Shown piece by piece: positions 47,299-56,025 of a DNA stretch of 64,000 nt (positions within the stretch are counted from its first letter, which is position 1; every line of letters starts with the position of its first letter). The stretch spans positions 62,193 through 126,192 of the forward strand of contig NZ_LKEH01000023.1 of the NCBI RefSeq assembly GCF_001642795.1, given 5' to 3'. The DNA comes from Pseudomonas viridiflava. GTDB taxonomy: Bacteria; Pseudomonadota; Gammaproteobacteria; Pseudomonadales; Pseudomonadaceae. The notes below the pieces were generated by a model. The model was given only the letters and a program-made list of their open reading frames with translations, made no database searches and was not told the DNA's origin. Made by a program: the position numbers and the translations under genes.

Positions 47299-47311
47299 AG
47301 CCGCCTCCCAC
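47299..47311. repeat. Family A half-element
   Basis: AGCCGCCTCCCAC alone matches one outer arm of the family A palindrome and has no partner arm nearby. Confidence 0.5.
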
Positions 47312-47353
47312 AAAAGCGTGTTCGTTCAGCAGAGAACGTTTATTCAGCCCGAA

Positions 47354-49384
47354 TCACGCCCCCAGCTTGAAGCGCGACACCACCGAGCGCATTTCGCTGG
47401 CGACGCGGCCCAGTTCGCTGGCCGTGGTGGCGTTGTTCTCGATGCCCTGCATCAGCGTGCCCGAACTGGTGCGGATGCCCATCACGTTGCGGTTGATGTC
47501 TTCGGACACGGCATGCTGTTGCACGGCGGCGCTGGCGATCTGGGTGTTCATTTCCACGATCCGCTCCACGCCCTGACTGATGCTCGACAGACTGCCCGAG
47601 GCTTCGCCAGCGGCACTGATGCACGCCTGTGCTTTTTGCTGACCGGCCTGCATCTGCTGCACGGCAGCCTCGGTCGCACCCTGCAACTGCTGGATGATGT
47701 TGCGGATTTCTTCGGTCGACGACTGGGTACGCGACGCCAGCGTGCGCACCTCATCGGCCACCACCGCAAAGCCACGGCCCTGCTCACCGGCACGCGCCGC
47801 TTCGATGGCCGCGTTCAGCGCCAACAGGTTGGTCTGGTCGGCGATGGTGCTGATCACCTGGATCACGCCACCAATCGACTGGCTGTGCAGCGCCAGCGCC
47901 TGGACTTTCTGAGCGCTGAGTTCCACTTCTTCTGCCAGAGCCTGGATGGTCGAATGCGCCTGATGCATGACGCGCAGCCCGGTGCGTGATGCCGTGTTCG
48001 CTTCGTCGGCGGCCTGCGCGGCACCTTCGGTGTTTTGCGCAACGTCGGCGACACTGGCGGTCATTTCGTTGATGGCGGTCGCCACCTGTTCGGTTTCGGC
48101 CTGCTGGGCGTTCATCGACTCCTTGGCCAGACTGATGGAGTTGCCCAGACGCGCAGCCACTTCGGACAGCTCGTAAGAGGTGCGATCCATGTGCGAGATG
48201 GAGCCGGAGAAGGCTTCGGCCATGAGATTCAACCCTGTGCCGATATCGGCCACCTCGTCCTGGCTGGTCACATTGACACGTGCGCTCAGGTCACCGTCAG
48301 CCAGACGGCGTGTGACGTCAAGCAAACCGTCGATGGCCAGACGCAAGGCCTTGTAGATGCTGCAGAACGCATAGAGCAGCAAAAGGCCCATGATCACGCA
48401 CATGCCGATGACGATTTCGCGCTGCAGCAGCAGTGCGTCGTAACGTGTGTCCAGTTCGCCTTGCAGCGATGTCTGGATTTCGTCCTGTGCCTTGTAGAAC
48501 CCAGCAACCACTGCGTTGCCACGAGCACTGAACGATAGCCCTTGTTGAGCCGACAGGGAGGTGCCCGATACATAAGCCTTGAGGTCATCGCGATAGCTGT
48601 CCATCGCGGCAATGGCGGCTACGACCGGCGCGTTGACGCGTTCAGTCAGCTCAGGCGCACGACGCTTGAGCAAGCGGATGCTCTGTTCCAGTTCAAGCCG
48701 GGTTTGCGCTTCCTGTTTGAACAGGCTGTCGAGCGAACTTCGCATGCCGGGGCTCAGATTCTGGCCGGTGCTCAGGGCGGCAGATATTCCGCGGATCTGC
48801 CCGGCCATATTGATCTGGCGCGGCATGCGGATGGTGCTCAGGTCGATCAGAAACAGCGACGCATAGTCTTCATCCAGCACCAGCCCGGACGTGGCCGACA
48901 GGTAATAAATGAAGTTGAGCGTCTGGGTCAGTTGCTCATTCCACTGAGCGAACGCTTCATCCGGCGATGCACCAGGCTTTACGCCATCCATGATGGTACG
49001 AGCGCTGTCACGCAGGCGTTGCACGCGGTTTTCAGTCTCCAGCGTGCGGCCCTGGCGAGCGTCCATGTCGGCCAGATTGGCGAACGCCGTTTCCAGTTGA
49101 GCGCGATTGGCAACAAAGTCTTGAGTGGCCGAAGTATCGCCCGTCAACACGCGGTTGGTCATTGCGCGCTGCAGCATGGAAAGGCGCAATACCGGTGTCA
49201 CAACGTGCAAGTATTCACGACCCACACGCTCTTGCGCGACGGTGTCGATACTTGCGTTCAGGCTGTTGAACACACGCATTCCAAGCACAAGCAGCGGAAT
49301 GACGATGATAATGGCAAGGACAGTGAACTTGGCAGGAAAACGCAGGCGGTTGGTCAGGTAGATACCGGGCGACAGGATATTCAT
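47354..49384 (-). CDS. Methyl-accepting chemotaxis protein
   Basis: The 676-residue receptor starts at 49384 ([20 protein letters not shown]), with AGAGA upstream; the longer open frame to 49504 lacks support. It has an N-terminal transmembrane helix ([20 protein letters not shown]), a helical periplasmic domain of about 300 residues, a second transmembrane helix ([20 protein letters not shown]), HAMP and the signalling domain with tip [20 protein letters not shown]. The sensor family is not recognised with certainty. It is co-oriented with the HBM receptor downstream but has its own gap, so may be expressed separately. Confidence 0.92.
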   Translation of the reverse strand: MNILSPGIYLTNRLRFPAKFTVLAIIIVIPLLVLGMRVFNSLNASIDTVAQERVGREYLHVVTPVLRLSMLQRAMTNRVLTGDTSATQDFVANRAQLETAFANLADMDARQGRTLETENRVQRLRDSARTIMDGVKPGASPDEAFAQWNEQLTQTLNFIYYLSATSGLVLDEDYASLFLIDLSTIRMPRQINMAGQIRGISAALSTGQNLSPGMRSSLDSLFKQEAQTRLELEQSIRLLKRRAPELTERVNAPVVAAIAAMDSYRDDLKAYVSGTSLSAQQGLSFSARGNAVVAGFYKAQDEIQTSLQGELDTRYDALLLQREIVIGMCVIMGLLLLYAFCSIYKALRLAIDGLLDVTRRLADGDLSARVNVTSQDEVADIGTGLNLMAEAFSGSISHMDRTSYELSEVAARLGNSISLAKESMNAQQAETEQVATAINEMTASVADVAQNTEGAAQAADEANTASRTGLRVMHQAHSTIQALAEEVELSAQKVQALALHSQSIGGVIQVISTIADQTNLLALNAAIEAARAGEQGRGFAVVADEVRTLASRTQSSTEEIRNIIQQLQGATEAAVQQMQAGQQKAQACISAAGEASGSLSSISQGVERIVEMNTQIASAAVQQHAVSEDINRNVMGIRTSSGTLMQGIENNATTASELGRVASEMRSVVSRFKLGA

Positions 49385-49703
49385 ATCGTTCTCTTTATAG
49401 TAAGGGGGCCTGATCCGGCTGAAAGAACTCCCTTCTTTACGTCGCGACAGATGGCAGTAAGTCACGTTTACAAATGGGAGGGTGTACCGACCAAGTGAAG
49501 GCATTGTGACATCACTTCAGAGCTTGCCCCGATTGGTTAGTTCAATGGGGGTCATGCAATCTGATACCGGCCTATCGGCGTGCTGGCGATAAACGTGAGG
49601 AGGGGAAACCGACAAAAACCGAGCATTTGTCAACGTACCGAACCACCACCTTGTGTAACTCACTGTTTCCAGTAGTTACCGGCGGGAAAGCAGTCGTGAG
49701 GGA

Positions 49704-49949
49704 TTATTCGGAATCGTCTCTGGCGCCGTCCCGATTCTTTTTGAAACCCCGGAGATTGATGACGCAGAGACCTGCCTGGAGCACGATCAGCGCATAGGCA
49801 TGGGCGTGAAGGCCCCAAATGATCCAGAGGAAGTTGCTGAAGATGAAGCACCAGAAGGCGAGCATGCGCCTGGCAGGTCGTTGCGACCCGATGAACCAGG
49901 CTGCCAATAACGTCACGGCCATTGCGGGCCACTGAATCAGATCGATCAC
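49704..49949 (-). CDS. Small membrane protein, unknown function
   Basis: The protein of about 81 residues has two to three hydrophobic segments (WPAMAVTLLAAWFIGSQ, MLAFWCFIFSNFLWIIWGLH, YALIVLQAGLCVINLRGF) and a charged C-terminus (KKNRDGARDDSE). This pattern (three helices, N-x-L-W-I-x-W-G) recalls half-size PnuC/SemiSWEET-like transporters, which dimerise, but assignment is tentative. GGAGGT lies just before a GTG at 49949; the ATG at 49967 is the alternative start. Confidence 0.6.
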   Translation of the reverse strand: MIDLIQWPAMAVTLLAAWFIGSQRPARRMLAFWCFIFSNFLWIIWGLHAHAYALIVLQAGLCVINLRGFKKNRDGARDDSE

Positions 49950-50025
49950 ATCACCTCCATCCACCATCGTGCGACATCGAACCTGCACGCTGGTGAACGT
50001 CTATCACCTACTCAGCCATCTAACC

Positions 50026-50250
50026 TTACGCTCGTTTCCACTCCACATTCGAAAGCCCCAGTTTCTCGGCCTGAGGTTTGCTCAGCTTTGGCACCCTGTC
50101 GGAACGGTACTTGGGAATCGCGCCAAACCCTGCATCAACCGTCGCCCAATGCCAGGCTTCCTGATTGTCCATGTCGACGGCCCTGATGTAGAAGGTCTTA
50201 TAGCTACCGTGCAATAAATAATCGATCCGGTAGTGTTTTTCATCAGCCAT
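50026..50250 (-). CDS. Small conserved protein, unknown function
   Basis: The 74-residue soluble protein starts at 50250 (MADEKHYRIDYLLHGSYKTF), with AGGAG 7 nt upstream; the upstream in-frame ATG would lengthen it without support. It has a strand-rich front half and a basic end (KLSKPQAEKLGLSNVEWKRA). I recall similar small proteins in many pseudomonads but no function. It is divergent from the manganese catalase gene and next to other small stress-region genes. Confidence 0.72.
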   Translation of the reverse strand: MADEKHYRIDYLLHGSYKTFYIRAVDMDNQEAWHWATVDAGFGAIPKYRSDRVPKLSKPQAEKLGLSNVEWKRA

Positions 50251-50679
50251 TTTGTTACTCCTGCTTTGTCCACTCGCAAAACAGATCGTGCTCATTTCAA
50301 AAAATTCCCAGTATTTTAGAACCTGTTTTAAGCGATATCATATAGCCATGACTCGAGTGCGCTCATCTGGATTAAAACGAATCAACTTAATTCATAGTTA
50401 TTGTTAATAAGTGCAAAAAAGTCGGTGTCCCGAGAGGGTTCCGGTCAACAGGATGCACTCCCCGTCATCCGGGGCTATCCGCCGTTTCTTCAAACTTTCT
50501 CACCGACAGGTGGGAAATAACGAAATTCTATTGAACTCGGTTTTTTCAACCATTCATCCCGTCACTGCATAGTTTTGAGCAACGTTCTTCGCCTCGCTCT
50601 TTCATAACCCATGACTGCACCGCATCGTGTTCAACCCGTGGACACATGCTTACCGAAAGAGTCAGCCTGAGGAAATGAT
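50251..50679. other. 429-bp divergent gap with possible structured RNA
   Basis: No gene is seen. The AT-rich first part (50290-50420) should hold promoters for the two divergent genes. The part at 50421-50507 can fold: outer stem GTCGGTG/CACCGAC, hairpin CCC-GAGA-GGG with a GNRA-type loop, and mutually exclusive stems GGATG/CATCC and CCCC/GGGG. It lies 170 bp upstream of the catalase start. Confidence 0.35.
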
Positions 50680-51561
50680 ATGTTCATACATAACAAGCGC
50701 CTTCAGTACACCGTACGTGTAGCCCGTCCGAACCCGGGGCTTGCCAACCTTCTATTGGAACAATTCGGCGGCGCGCAAGGCGAGCTTGCCGCAGCAGGCC
50801 GCTACTTCACCCAGGGCCTGAGTGAAGACGATCCAGGTCGCAAGGATCTGTTGATGGACATCGCGACAGAGGAACTGAGCCATCTGGAGATCGTCGGCTC
50901 CATTATCGTGATGCTCAACAAGGGCGCCAAGGGCCAGTTGGCGGAAGGTATCGAGGAAGAAGGCGAGTTGTACCGGTCCCTGAACGGCGCTGGCAATGAC
51001 TCCCATATCACCAGTCTGCTCTATGGCGCCGGAGCGCCGCTGGTCAATTCCGCAGGTGTGCCATGGACTGCCGCCTACATCGACACGATTGGCGAGCCGA
51101 CCGCAGATTTCCGCTCCAACATCGCTGCCGAGGCACGGGCCAAGATCGTGTACGAGCGTCTGATGAACGTCACGGATGATCCGGGCGTAAAAGACGCACT
51201 GGGCTTTCTGATGACGCGCGAGATCGCTCACCAACTGTCCTTCGAAAAAGCCCTGCACGCCATTCAGCCCAACTTCCCGCAGGGCAAGTTGCCTGGCATG
51301 CCCGAGTTCACTAACAAGTACTTCAACATGTCGGGCGAACCCAATGTGCGCGGTGCGTGGAACCAGGGCGGCGAGTGGGAATACGTCGAGTCGCCACAAC
51401 CGGCAGTGGATGGAGGCGACGGTTCGGCGTCAGTGACCTTGAGCGCGGACGATGCTCAGGTTCTGGAAGCCATGAAAGTCCGGACCATGTCCGACCCTGA
51501 GGCCAACCCCATTACCGGCGCGGACCTGGGATCGGGGTTTGTACAAGGCAAGGAAAGTTGA
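50680..51561 (+). CDS. katN: Manganese catalase
   Basis: The 293-residue dimanganese catalase converts hydrogen peroxide to water and oxygen without haem. Ligand-bearing helices are visible: E35 in GAQGELAAAG, E65-x-x-H68 in TEELSHLE, a Glu in NIAAEARAKIVYERLM and E-x-x-H in TREIAHQLSFEKAL. The last 60 residues (PNVRGAWNQGGEWEYVESPQ onward) are the usual C-terminal tail. It stands alone with a long leader and is followed 37 bp later by a small gene. Its neighbours (DUF4142, PncC-like, small proteins) suggest a general-stress group, probably RpoS- or AlgU-controlled, though no promoter was identified. Confidence 0.95.
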   Translation: MFIHNKRLQYTVRVARPNPGLANLLLEQFGGAQGELAAAGRYFTQGLSEDDPGRKDLLMDIATEELSHLEIVGSIIVMLNKGAKGQLAEGIEEEGELYRSLNGAGNDSHITSLLYGAGAPLVNSAGVPWTAAYIDTIGEPTADFRSNIAAEARAKIVYERLMNVTDDPGVKDALGFLMTREIAHQLSFEKALHAIQPNFPQGKLPGMPEFTNKYFNMSGEPNVRGAWNQGGEWEYVESPQPAVDGGDGSASVTLSADDAQVLEAMKVRTMSDPEANPITGADLGSGFVQGKES

Positions 51562-51597
51562 TAACAGCGACTTAAACCGTTATTAAGGATGAGCATC

Positions 51598-51777
51598 ATG
51601 AAAACAAACCGTACACGTGTCACGACGAAGATAGAGATCGGCAACGCCGTCTTTGATAAAGGACTTCAATCTTTTGATGCAGAGGCACGTTTGGCCCGTC
51701 GAGGTTTTCAAGTAGTGATGGCCACCAAAGTATTCGGTGTTGCGTCGCTGCTGGATAATAACTTACCGAGTCGATAA
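51598..51777 (+). CDS. Small basic protein downstream of katN
   Basis: The 59-residue protein starts at 51598, 9 nt after AAGGATG; the ATG at 51589 lies too close to that site. The sequence KTNRTRVTTKIEIGNAVFDK then LARRGFQVVMATKVFGVASL is basic with a short hydrophobic end. It is unrecognised but has a good ribosome binding site and an intrinsic terminator after it, so it likely forms an operon with katN. Confidence 0.6.
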   Translation: MKTNRTRVTTKIEIGNAVFDKGLQSFDAEARLARRGFQVVMATKVFGVASLLDNNLPSR

Positions 51778-51836
51778 CGCTGCCATCACCATGAACGGCC
51801 TCGTTTAACGGCGAGGCATGTTCAAGTCAATAAAAT

Positions 51837-51859
51837 AACCGGCCTTGCGCCGGTTTTTT
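51837..51859 (+). terminator. Rho-independent terminator
   Basis: AACCGGC (51837-51843) pairs with GCCGGTT (51848-51854), with six T residues after it. It ends the katN unit. A GCCTCG/CGAGGC hairpin lies just upstream (about 51798-51816). Confidence 0.88.
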
Positions 51860-51965
51860 ATGGATCAAAAGAAAAGTTATTAATGGCTGATCAGGAACCG
51901 TATCAAATAACCGCATGACGCAGTTCCTCAACAGAGGTCCCGGTCATGCGGCATCACTGCAAACG

Positions 51966-52481
51966 TTACTGTTTGGCAGCGTCACCGCCGTGAGCGGCGG
52001 CCAGTTTTTTGGCTTCTGTCAGATGCTTTTCCAACGTCGGCAGTGTCTTTTCTGCAAACGCTTTCACATCAGGGTCGGTCCCTTCAGCCGCCTGTTCCTT
52101 GAACAGTTTGATGGTTTGCTCGTGCGCCATGACCTGATTGTTTGCGTAGGACCTATCAAACGACTCGTCGCGCAAATCGAGAATCATCGCCTTCGCCTTG
52201 TCCATCAGCATGGCGTCGTCCGCCACTTCAAGCTTTTTGGTTTGAGCGATTTTCTTCAGCTGCTCATTGGCTTCTGTGTGTTCTTTTATCATGTGCTCGG
52301 CGAATGTTTTCACATCCGCTGAGGCGCTTTTCTGTTGGGCCATTTTGCCCGCTTCAACCTCTGCAATGCCTTTGGCAGCAGCGTTATCTACAAAGTCTGC
52401 GGAGTCATCAGCGGCCAAGGCCACCTGCGAACCCAGCGACAGCATCACAGCAAGAGCGCTCATACGAAAATAGTTGGTCAT
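51966..52481 (-). CDS. DUF4142 domain periplasmic protein
   Basis: The 171-residue protein has a signal peptide (MSALAVMLSLGSQVALAADD) and a ferritin-like four-helix DUF4142 domain (FVDNAAAKGIAEVEAGKMAQ, VKTFAEHMIKEHTEANEQLK, AMILDLRDESFDRSYANNQV). DUF4142 proteins are common in stress-region genes of soil and plant bacteria and are of unknown function; the fold suggests metal or redox binding. It is convergent with the katN unit. Confidence 0.9.
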   Translation of the reverse strand: MTNYFRMSALAVMLSLGSQVALAADDSADFVDNAAAKGIAEVEAGKMAQQKSASADVKTFAEHMIKEHTEANEQLKKIAQTKKLEVADDAMLMDKAKAMILDLRDESFDRSYANNQVMAHEQTIKLFKEQAAEGTDPDVKAFAEKTLPTLEKHLTEAKKLAAAHGGDAAKQ

Positions 52482-52723
52482 TTTCGGTCATCCTTTTTTA
52501 TGGGCCAGATACGTCGTCGATGACGACACGACTTTTACGACCCCTCTCGAAAATCTGCGTTCAGCCTTTTTGACGGTCGGCCTGCGCGCCTTCAACCAGG
52601 CTGCAACTGGTCGGGTGGCATGCCGTTTTTTTGGAACGGGGAAGCACGCGCTCTGTCCATCGGCAAATAACCGGGCAGCAAGCAGCGTGTCCCGAATGAA
52701 CAATAAAGACGGCAGGTTCAAGC

Positions 52724-53209
52724 ATGAAGATCGTCAACGACGTGGTGTCGTATCTGCACAATGAAAAGTTGTTACTCGTCACTGCCGAATCCTGTACGGC
52801 AGGCGAGATCGTCACGCTGCTGGCGCAGGTTCCCGGCAGCGGCTCGCTGATCGAATGCGGATACGTGGTGTATTCCCCTGAAGCCAAACAGCGAGTACTC
52901 GGCGTCAAACCCGAGACCATCGAGCAGTTCAACCTGACCAGTTGCGAGGTCGCTCGGGAGATGGTGAAGGGTGCGCTGCATGAAAGCCCTGCAAATGTGG
53001 CTGTCGCGACCACGGGCATCTGCGGTCCTGACGATGTGGACGGCATACCCGCCGGAACCGTCTGCTTCGCCTGGGGTTTTGTGAAGGATGGACAGCAACA
53101 CATCGTCAGTCGTCAGCATCGCTTTCAGGGAGACAGGGAATCGGTCCAGCATCAGGCCGCGTTATATGCGCTTGAGCACATTCCGACGTTTCATCGGCAA
53201 TGCAATTGA
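52724..53209 (+). CDS. Nicotinamide-nucleotide amidohydrolase, CinA C-terminal family (PncC-like)
   Basis: The 161-residue enzyme converts NMN to nicotinate mononucleotide and ammonia in pyridine nucleotide recycling. The CinA_C signature is clear: LLVTAESCTAGEIVTLLAQVPGSG near the N-terminus with the catalytic Ser/Thr region, then CGYVVYSPEAKQRVLGV and TTGICGPDDVDGIPAGTVCF. The usual T-G-I-A-G-P is TGICGP here. It is a stand-alone CinA_C without the N-terminal MoeA-like half. A second copy beside recA is normal in Pseudomonas, so this may be a stress-related paralogue. Confidence 0.85.
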   Translation: MKIVNDVVSYLHNEKLLLVTAESCTAGEIVTLLAQVPGSGSLIECGYVVYSPEAKQRVLGVKPETIEQFNLTSCEVAREMVKGALHESPANVAVATTGICGPDDVDGIPAGTVCFAWGFVKDGQQHIVSRQHRFQGDRESVQHQAALYALEHIPTFHRQCN

Positions 53210-53354
53210 TTCGACCAGCAAAACGCCACCCATCGGCCACACGCAAAAAACGCTGAATTTTCCAAACGGCCCGGCACTCTTTTTTCAATAGAACAACAGA
53301 AAGTCTCGTGCGACCGCTTCTCTCGTGACTCTCAACTGCCGAGGTACGATTTTT

Positions 53355-54806
53355 ATGACGTCTCTTCAGCTGATGACAGGTAACACTGTCGTCAAACCGA
53401 CTGTAGTGGAAGAAGAATCAAAGGCTGTCTATCAGTCCTTGTTGAGTGAGAGCACTGACGAGTCGCGGCACGAGGCAGTCGCTTTTCTTGAACACTGCCT
53501 TGCGATGGCAGACCGGGAAAATTGCGAGTTGCCACCGCAACCGGAAGCGCTCGAACACTGGATCGAGCAGAACGTCGGCGAGGTCGCCGAGCAATACGCG
53601 ACTTATCTGGAGCAGCGCCGCTCAGGTCAGCCGCGCCGTTTCTTCAAGAACAAAGCCCATGCGATGTATTTCATCCAGCAGGTCGCGCCCACCAAGCTGG
53701 TCGATGGCGCTTGGCTGTATGGTCTGCTGCCGCACTGGGCGGACTACCGTTTTCACGGGCTGATTCGCACCTACCTCGAAGAGCTGGGCGATGGCGAGCA
53801 GGCGCAGAATCATGTGTCGCTGTACCGCAAGCTGCTGGCCGATCTGGACTGCGACACCAACGTACCGCTGCAAGACGAAGCCTACCTGCAAGGCGCCATC
53901 CAGCTGGCGTTGGGGCAGTCGGGCGATGAGTTTCTTCCAGAGGTGATTGGCTACAACCTGGGTTATGAACAACTGCCGTTGCACTTGCTCATTACCTCGT
54001 TCGAATTGAACGAGTTGGGCATCGATCCTTACTACTTTACCCTGCACGTGACGATCGACAACGCCAGCACCGGCCATGCCCGTAAAGCTGCGCAGAGCGT
54101 CATGGCGCTGTTGCCGATGGGCCAGGAGCGTGACGCGTTCTACCGTCGGGTCGCCAGCGGTTACAAGCTCAACGAGCTGGGCATCGGTTCATCGGCCGTC
54201 ATCCAGTCGTTCGATCTGGAGCAGGAAGTGATCGCCATGCTCGAGCGCAAACGCACTTTCGGCCAGCACATGCATTCCGACTACTGCCGCCTGGATGGCA
54301 AGACCGTCAACGAATGGCTCGCCAGCCCTGATCAGATTCCAGAGTTCCTCAGCGTTCTGGAAAACCGTGGCTGGATCAAGCGCCACGAAGACCCGATCCA
54401 TAGCCGTTTCTGGCAACTGTTTGAAGGTGTCGGTGCACCGATGTTCGGCGTGTTCAACGGCTACGAAAAACAACTGGTGCACGATTGGATCGCCGGTGAC
54501 TGGCTGCCGGACGGCAGCGCCCAGCCCAGCACAGGCAAGCGTCTGCCCGAAGCGTTTCGTTCAAGGTTCCGCAACCTGCCGGGCGGCGGCCAGCCTGTTC
54601 CCGCACAGGCAAGTGATGCCGCAGCAGACGCCGATCCGGACGTGCGCGAGCTGCACATGAAACTGGAGTCCGTGGCGGCAACCGAGAAAATGCCCGTGCT
54701 GATCGAAAGCCTGTCGCCCGCCCGCCATTCGAGCGCCGCAGGTCTGTACGCCACGCGCCTGTTCGTCTCGCACATGGCCGAGCGCATGACCGGAGTTCAA
54801 GCATGA
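53355..54806 (+). CDS. Haem-oxygenase-like diiron protein (iron-containing redox enzyme family)
   Basis: The 483-residue protein starts at 53355, with GAGG 10 nt upstream. The core (about residues 60-330) matches the Haem_oxygenas_2/HDO family: YLEELGDGEQAQNHVSLYRK (E and H metal ligands), VIGYNLGYEQLPLHLL, and PYYFTLHVTIDNASTGHARK (H..D...H). HDO enzymes are diiron oxygenases that oxidise diverse small substrates, often in natural product pathways (SznF, UndA). A long C-terminal extension (about 340-483) is less recognisable. Its end overlaps the methyltransferase start by 4 bp. The substrate is unknown. Confidence 0.87.
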   Translation: MTSLQLMTGNTVVKPTVVEEESKAVYQSLLSESTDESRHEAVAFLEHCLAMADRENCELPPQPEALEHWIEQNVGEVAEQYATYLEQRRSGQPRRFFKNKAHAMYFIQQVAPTKLVDGAWLYGLLPHWADYRFHGLIRTYLEELGDGEQAQNHVSLYRKLLADLDCDTNVPLQDEAYLQGAIQLALGQSGDEFLPEVIGYNLGYEQLPLHLLITSFELNELGIDPYYFTLHVTIDNASTGHARKAAQSVMALLPMGQERDAFYRRVASGYKLNELGIGSSAVIQSFDLEQEVIAMLERKRTFGQHMHSDYCRLDGKTVNEWLASPDQIPEFLSVLENRGWIKRHEDPIHSRFWQLFEGVGAPMFGVFNGYEKQLVHDWIAGDWLPDGSAQPSTGKRLPEAFRSRFRNLPGGGQPVPAQASDAAADADPDVRELHMKLESVAATEKMPVLIESLSPARHSSAAGLYATRLFVSHMAERMTGVQA

Positions 54807-55747
54807 GCCTGACCTTGCCGGACCGCACGGCACTCACCACCCTCGCCCAAAAACTGGCGGCGGGCGGTTATAGCTTCATCACCCCGACGCCACTCACTCA
54901 CCAGCGTGTCAACGAACGTCCAGAAAATCGCACGGCCCTTTCGCTGCGTGATGTCTTCGGCTGGAGCCGGATCATTCCCGAGTCCATGCTGCCAGCCTCT
55001 GAAGCCCAGGGTCTTCTGGAAGCCGGGATTCTGCAGCGCAGCGAGGACGGCCTGAAAAGTCGGGTCAGGTTCTCGAGCCTGGATGATCTGCTTTTGGTGC
55101 ATTCCGCGTACCCGACTCACGATGAAGATTCGGTATTTTTCGGGCCAGACACGTACCGTTTTGCACAGTCAATCAAAGCCCATCTGCAACGCACATCGCA
55201 CTCTATAAAACGCGCGGTGGACATCGGTTGTGGCACGGGTGCAGGCGCGCTGCTCATTGCACAGGCGCGTCCTGATGCGCAGGTTCACGCGGTGGACATC
55301 AACCCCAGAGCCTTGCATTTTGCGCAGGTCAACGCCGCCATCGCGGGCATTGGAAATCTGACGTGCAACCAAAGCGATATCCTCACGGGTCTGACTGACA
55401 GCTTCGACCTGATTGTGGCCAACCCGCCCTACATGAAAGACACCCAGAAACGTGCCTATCGCCATGGTGGAGATTCGCTGGGTGCGGACCTTTCAGTGCG
55501 CATCGTGCACGAGTCCATCGACCGCCTCGCCCCTGGGGGTTCGCTGCTGCTGTATACCGGTGTCGCCATGACCGGCGAGCGGGATCCTTTTTTCGAAGCG
55601 GTCAGAGACGCTATCGATCACGCCGAACTGACTTGGACGTACCGCGAGCTGGACCCGGATGTGTTTGGCGAAGAGTTGCTTGAAGAGGGTTACGAAGAGG
55701 CCGAGCGGATTGCGGCGGTTGAATTGATCGTGACACGTCGGGGCTGA
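54803..55747 (+). CDS. Class I methyltransferase with NPPY motif (HemK/PrmC-like)
   Basis: The 314-residue enzyme has an N-terminal helical domain (about 1-125) and a class I SAM domain with motif I AVDIGCGTGAGALLIAQARP and the NPPY motif LIVANPPYMKD, the signature of amino-group (glutamine, adenine or cytosine) methyltransferases. It is separate from the housekeeping prmC, and its N-terminus differs. It overlaps the HDO gene by 4 bp (ATGA), so the two proteins likely act together, perhaps on a peptide or small-molecule substrate. A strong hairpin follows. Confidence 0.88.
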   Translation: MSLTLPDRTALTTLAQKLAAGGYSFITPTPLTHQRVNERPENRTALSLRDVFGWSRIIPESMLPASEAQGLLEAGILQRSEDGLKSRVRFSSLDDLLLVHSAYPTHDEDSVFFGPDTYRFAQSIKAHLQRTSHSIKRAVDIGCGTGAGALLIAQARPDAQVHAVDINPRALHFAQVNAAIAGIGNLTCNQSDILTGLTDSFDLIVANPPYMKDTQKRAYRHGGDSLGADLSVRIVHESIDRLAPGGSLLLYTGVAMTGERDPFFEAVRDAIDHAELTWTYRELDPDVFGEELLEEGYEEAERIAAVELIVTRRG

Positions 55748-55796
55748 ATCGGACTTATCCACAGCCTGAAGCATTCTCTGGAACCTCGTTTCACCC

Positions 55797-55830
55797 GCAC
55801 GATGCCCGAACCCCTGTTCGGGCATCGTGC
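55797..55830 (+). terminator. Strong hairpin, possible terminator
   Basis: GCACGATGCCCGAAC pairs with GTTCGGGCATCGTGC across CCCT; there is no full T-run after it. It lies between the methyltransferase gene and the Zur-type operator. A DnaA box (55755-55763) precedes it. Confidence 0.65.
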
Positions 55831-55866
55831 TCTCAGGGCACTGAAAAGCGTGGACGGACGGGCATC

Positions 55867-55887
55867 AAGTGTTATGTTATAACACTT
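55867..55887. promoter_or_regulatory. Zur-type operator
   Basis: AAGTGTTAT-GTT-ATAACACTT is a perfect 9-bp inverted repeat with a 3-bp spacer. It contains TGTTAT-N3-ATAACA, the same core as at 12728-12742. It lies 138 bp before the ABC ATPase gene and 43 bp before a small upstream ORF. Confidence 0.82.
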
Positions 55888-55929
55888 AATCCCTCTTTGA
55901 ACGCTGTTTCCCTGAGCCATCCGCCAGCC

Positions 55930-56025
55930 ATGATCCGTTTCTTTTTTCGATCCAGAACCGCAGCCGCCAGCCTGCGCTGGAACGCATTTCGCGCGTTTTA
56001 CGTCACTGCGGACCGGAGCTTCTGA
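55930..56025 (+). CDS. Possible small upstream ORF, translationally coupled
   Basis: The 31-codon frame (MIRFFFRSRTAAASLRWNAF, ending FYVTADRSF) has its stop codon overlapping the ABC ATPase start (TGATG). It is basic and aromatic, with no zinc-binding residues. Its ribosome binding site is weak, so it could be a leader peptide, coupling device or simply part of the 5' UTR. Confidence 0.3.
   Translation: MIRFFFRSRTAAASLRWNAFRAFYVTADRSF

Noticed and set aside
50421-50507. Guanidine-I (ykkC) or yybP-ykoY manganese riboswitch
   Set aside because: GGTTCCGG and CCGAGAGGG look superficially similar, but the essential conserved blocks of either class are absent.
55930-56025. Remnant of a TonB receptor C-terminus before the importer
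   Set aside because: It ends in Phe like an outer-membrane protein but shows no receptor motif in 31 residues.
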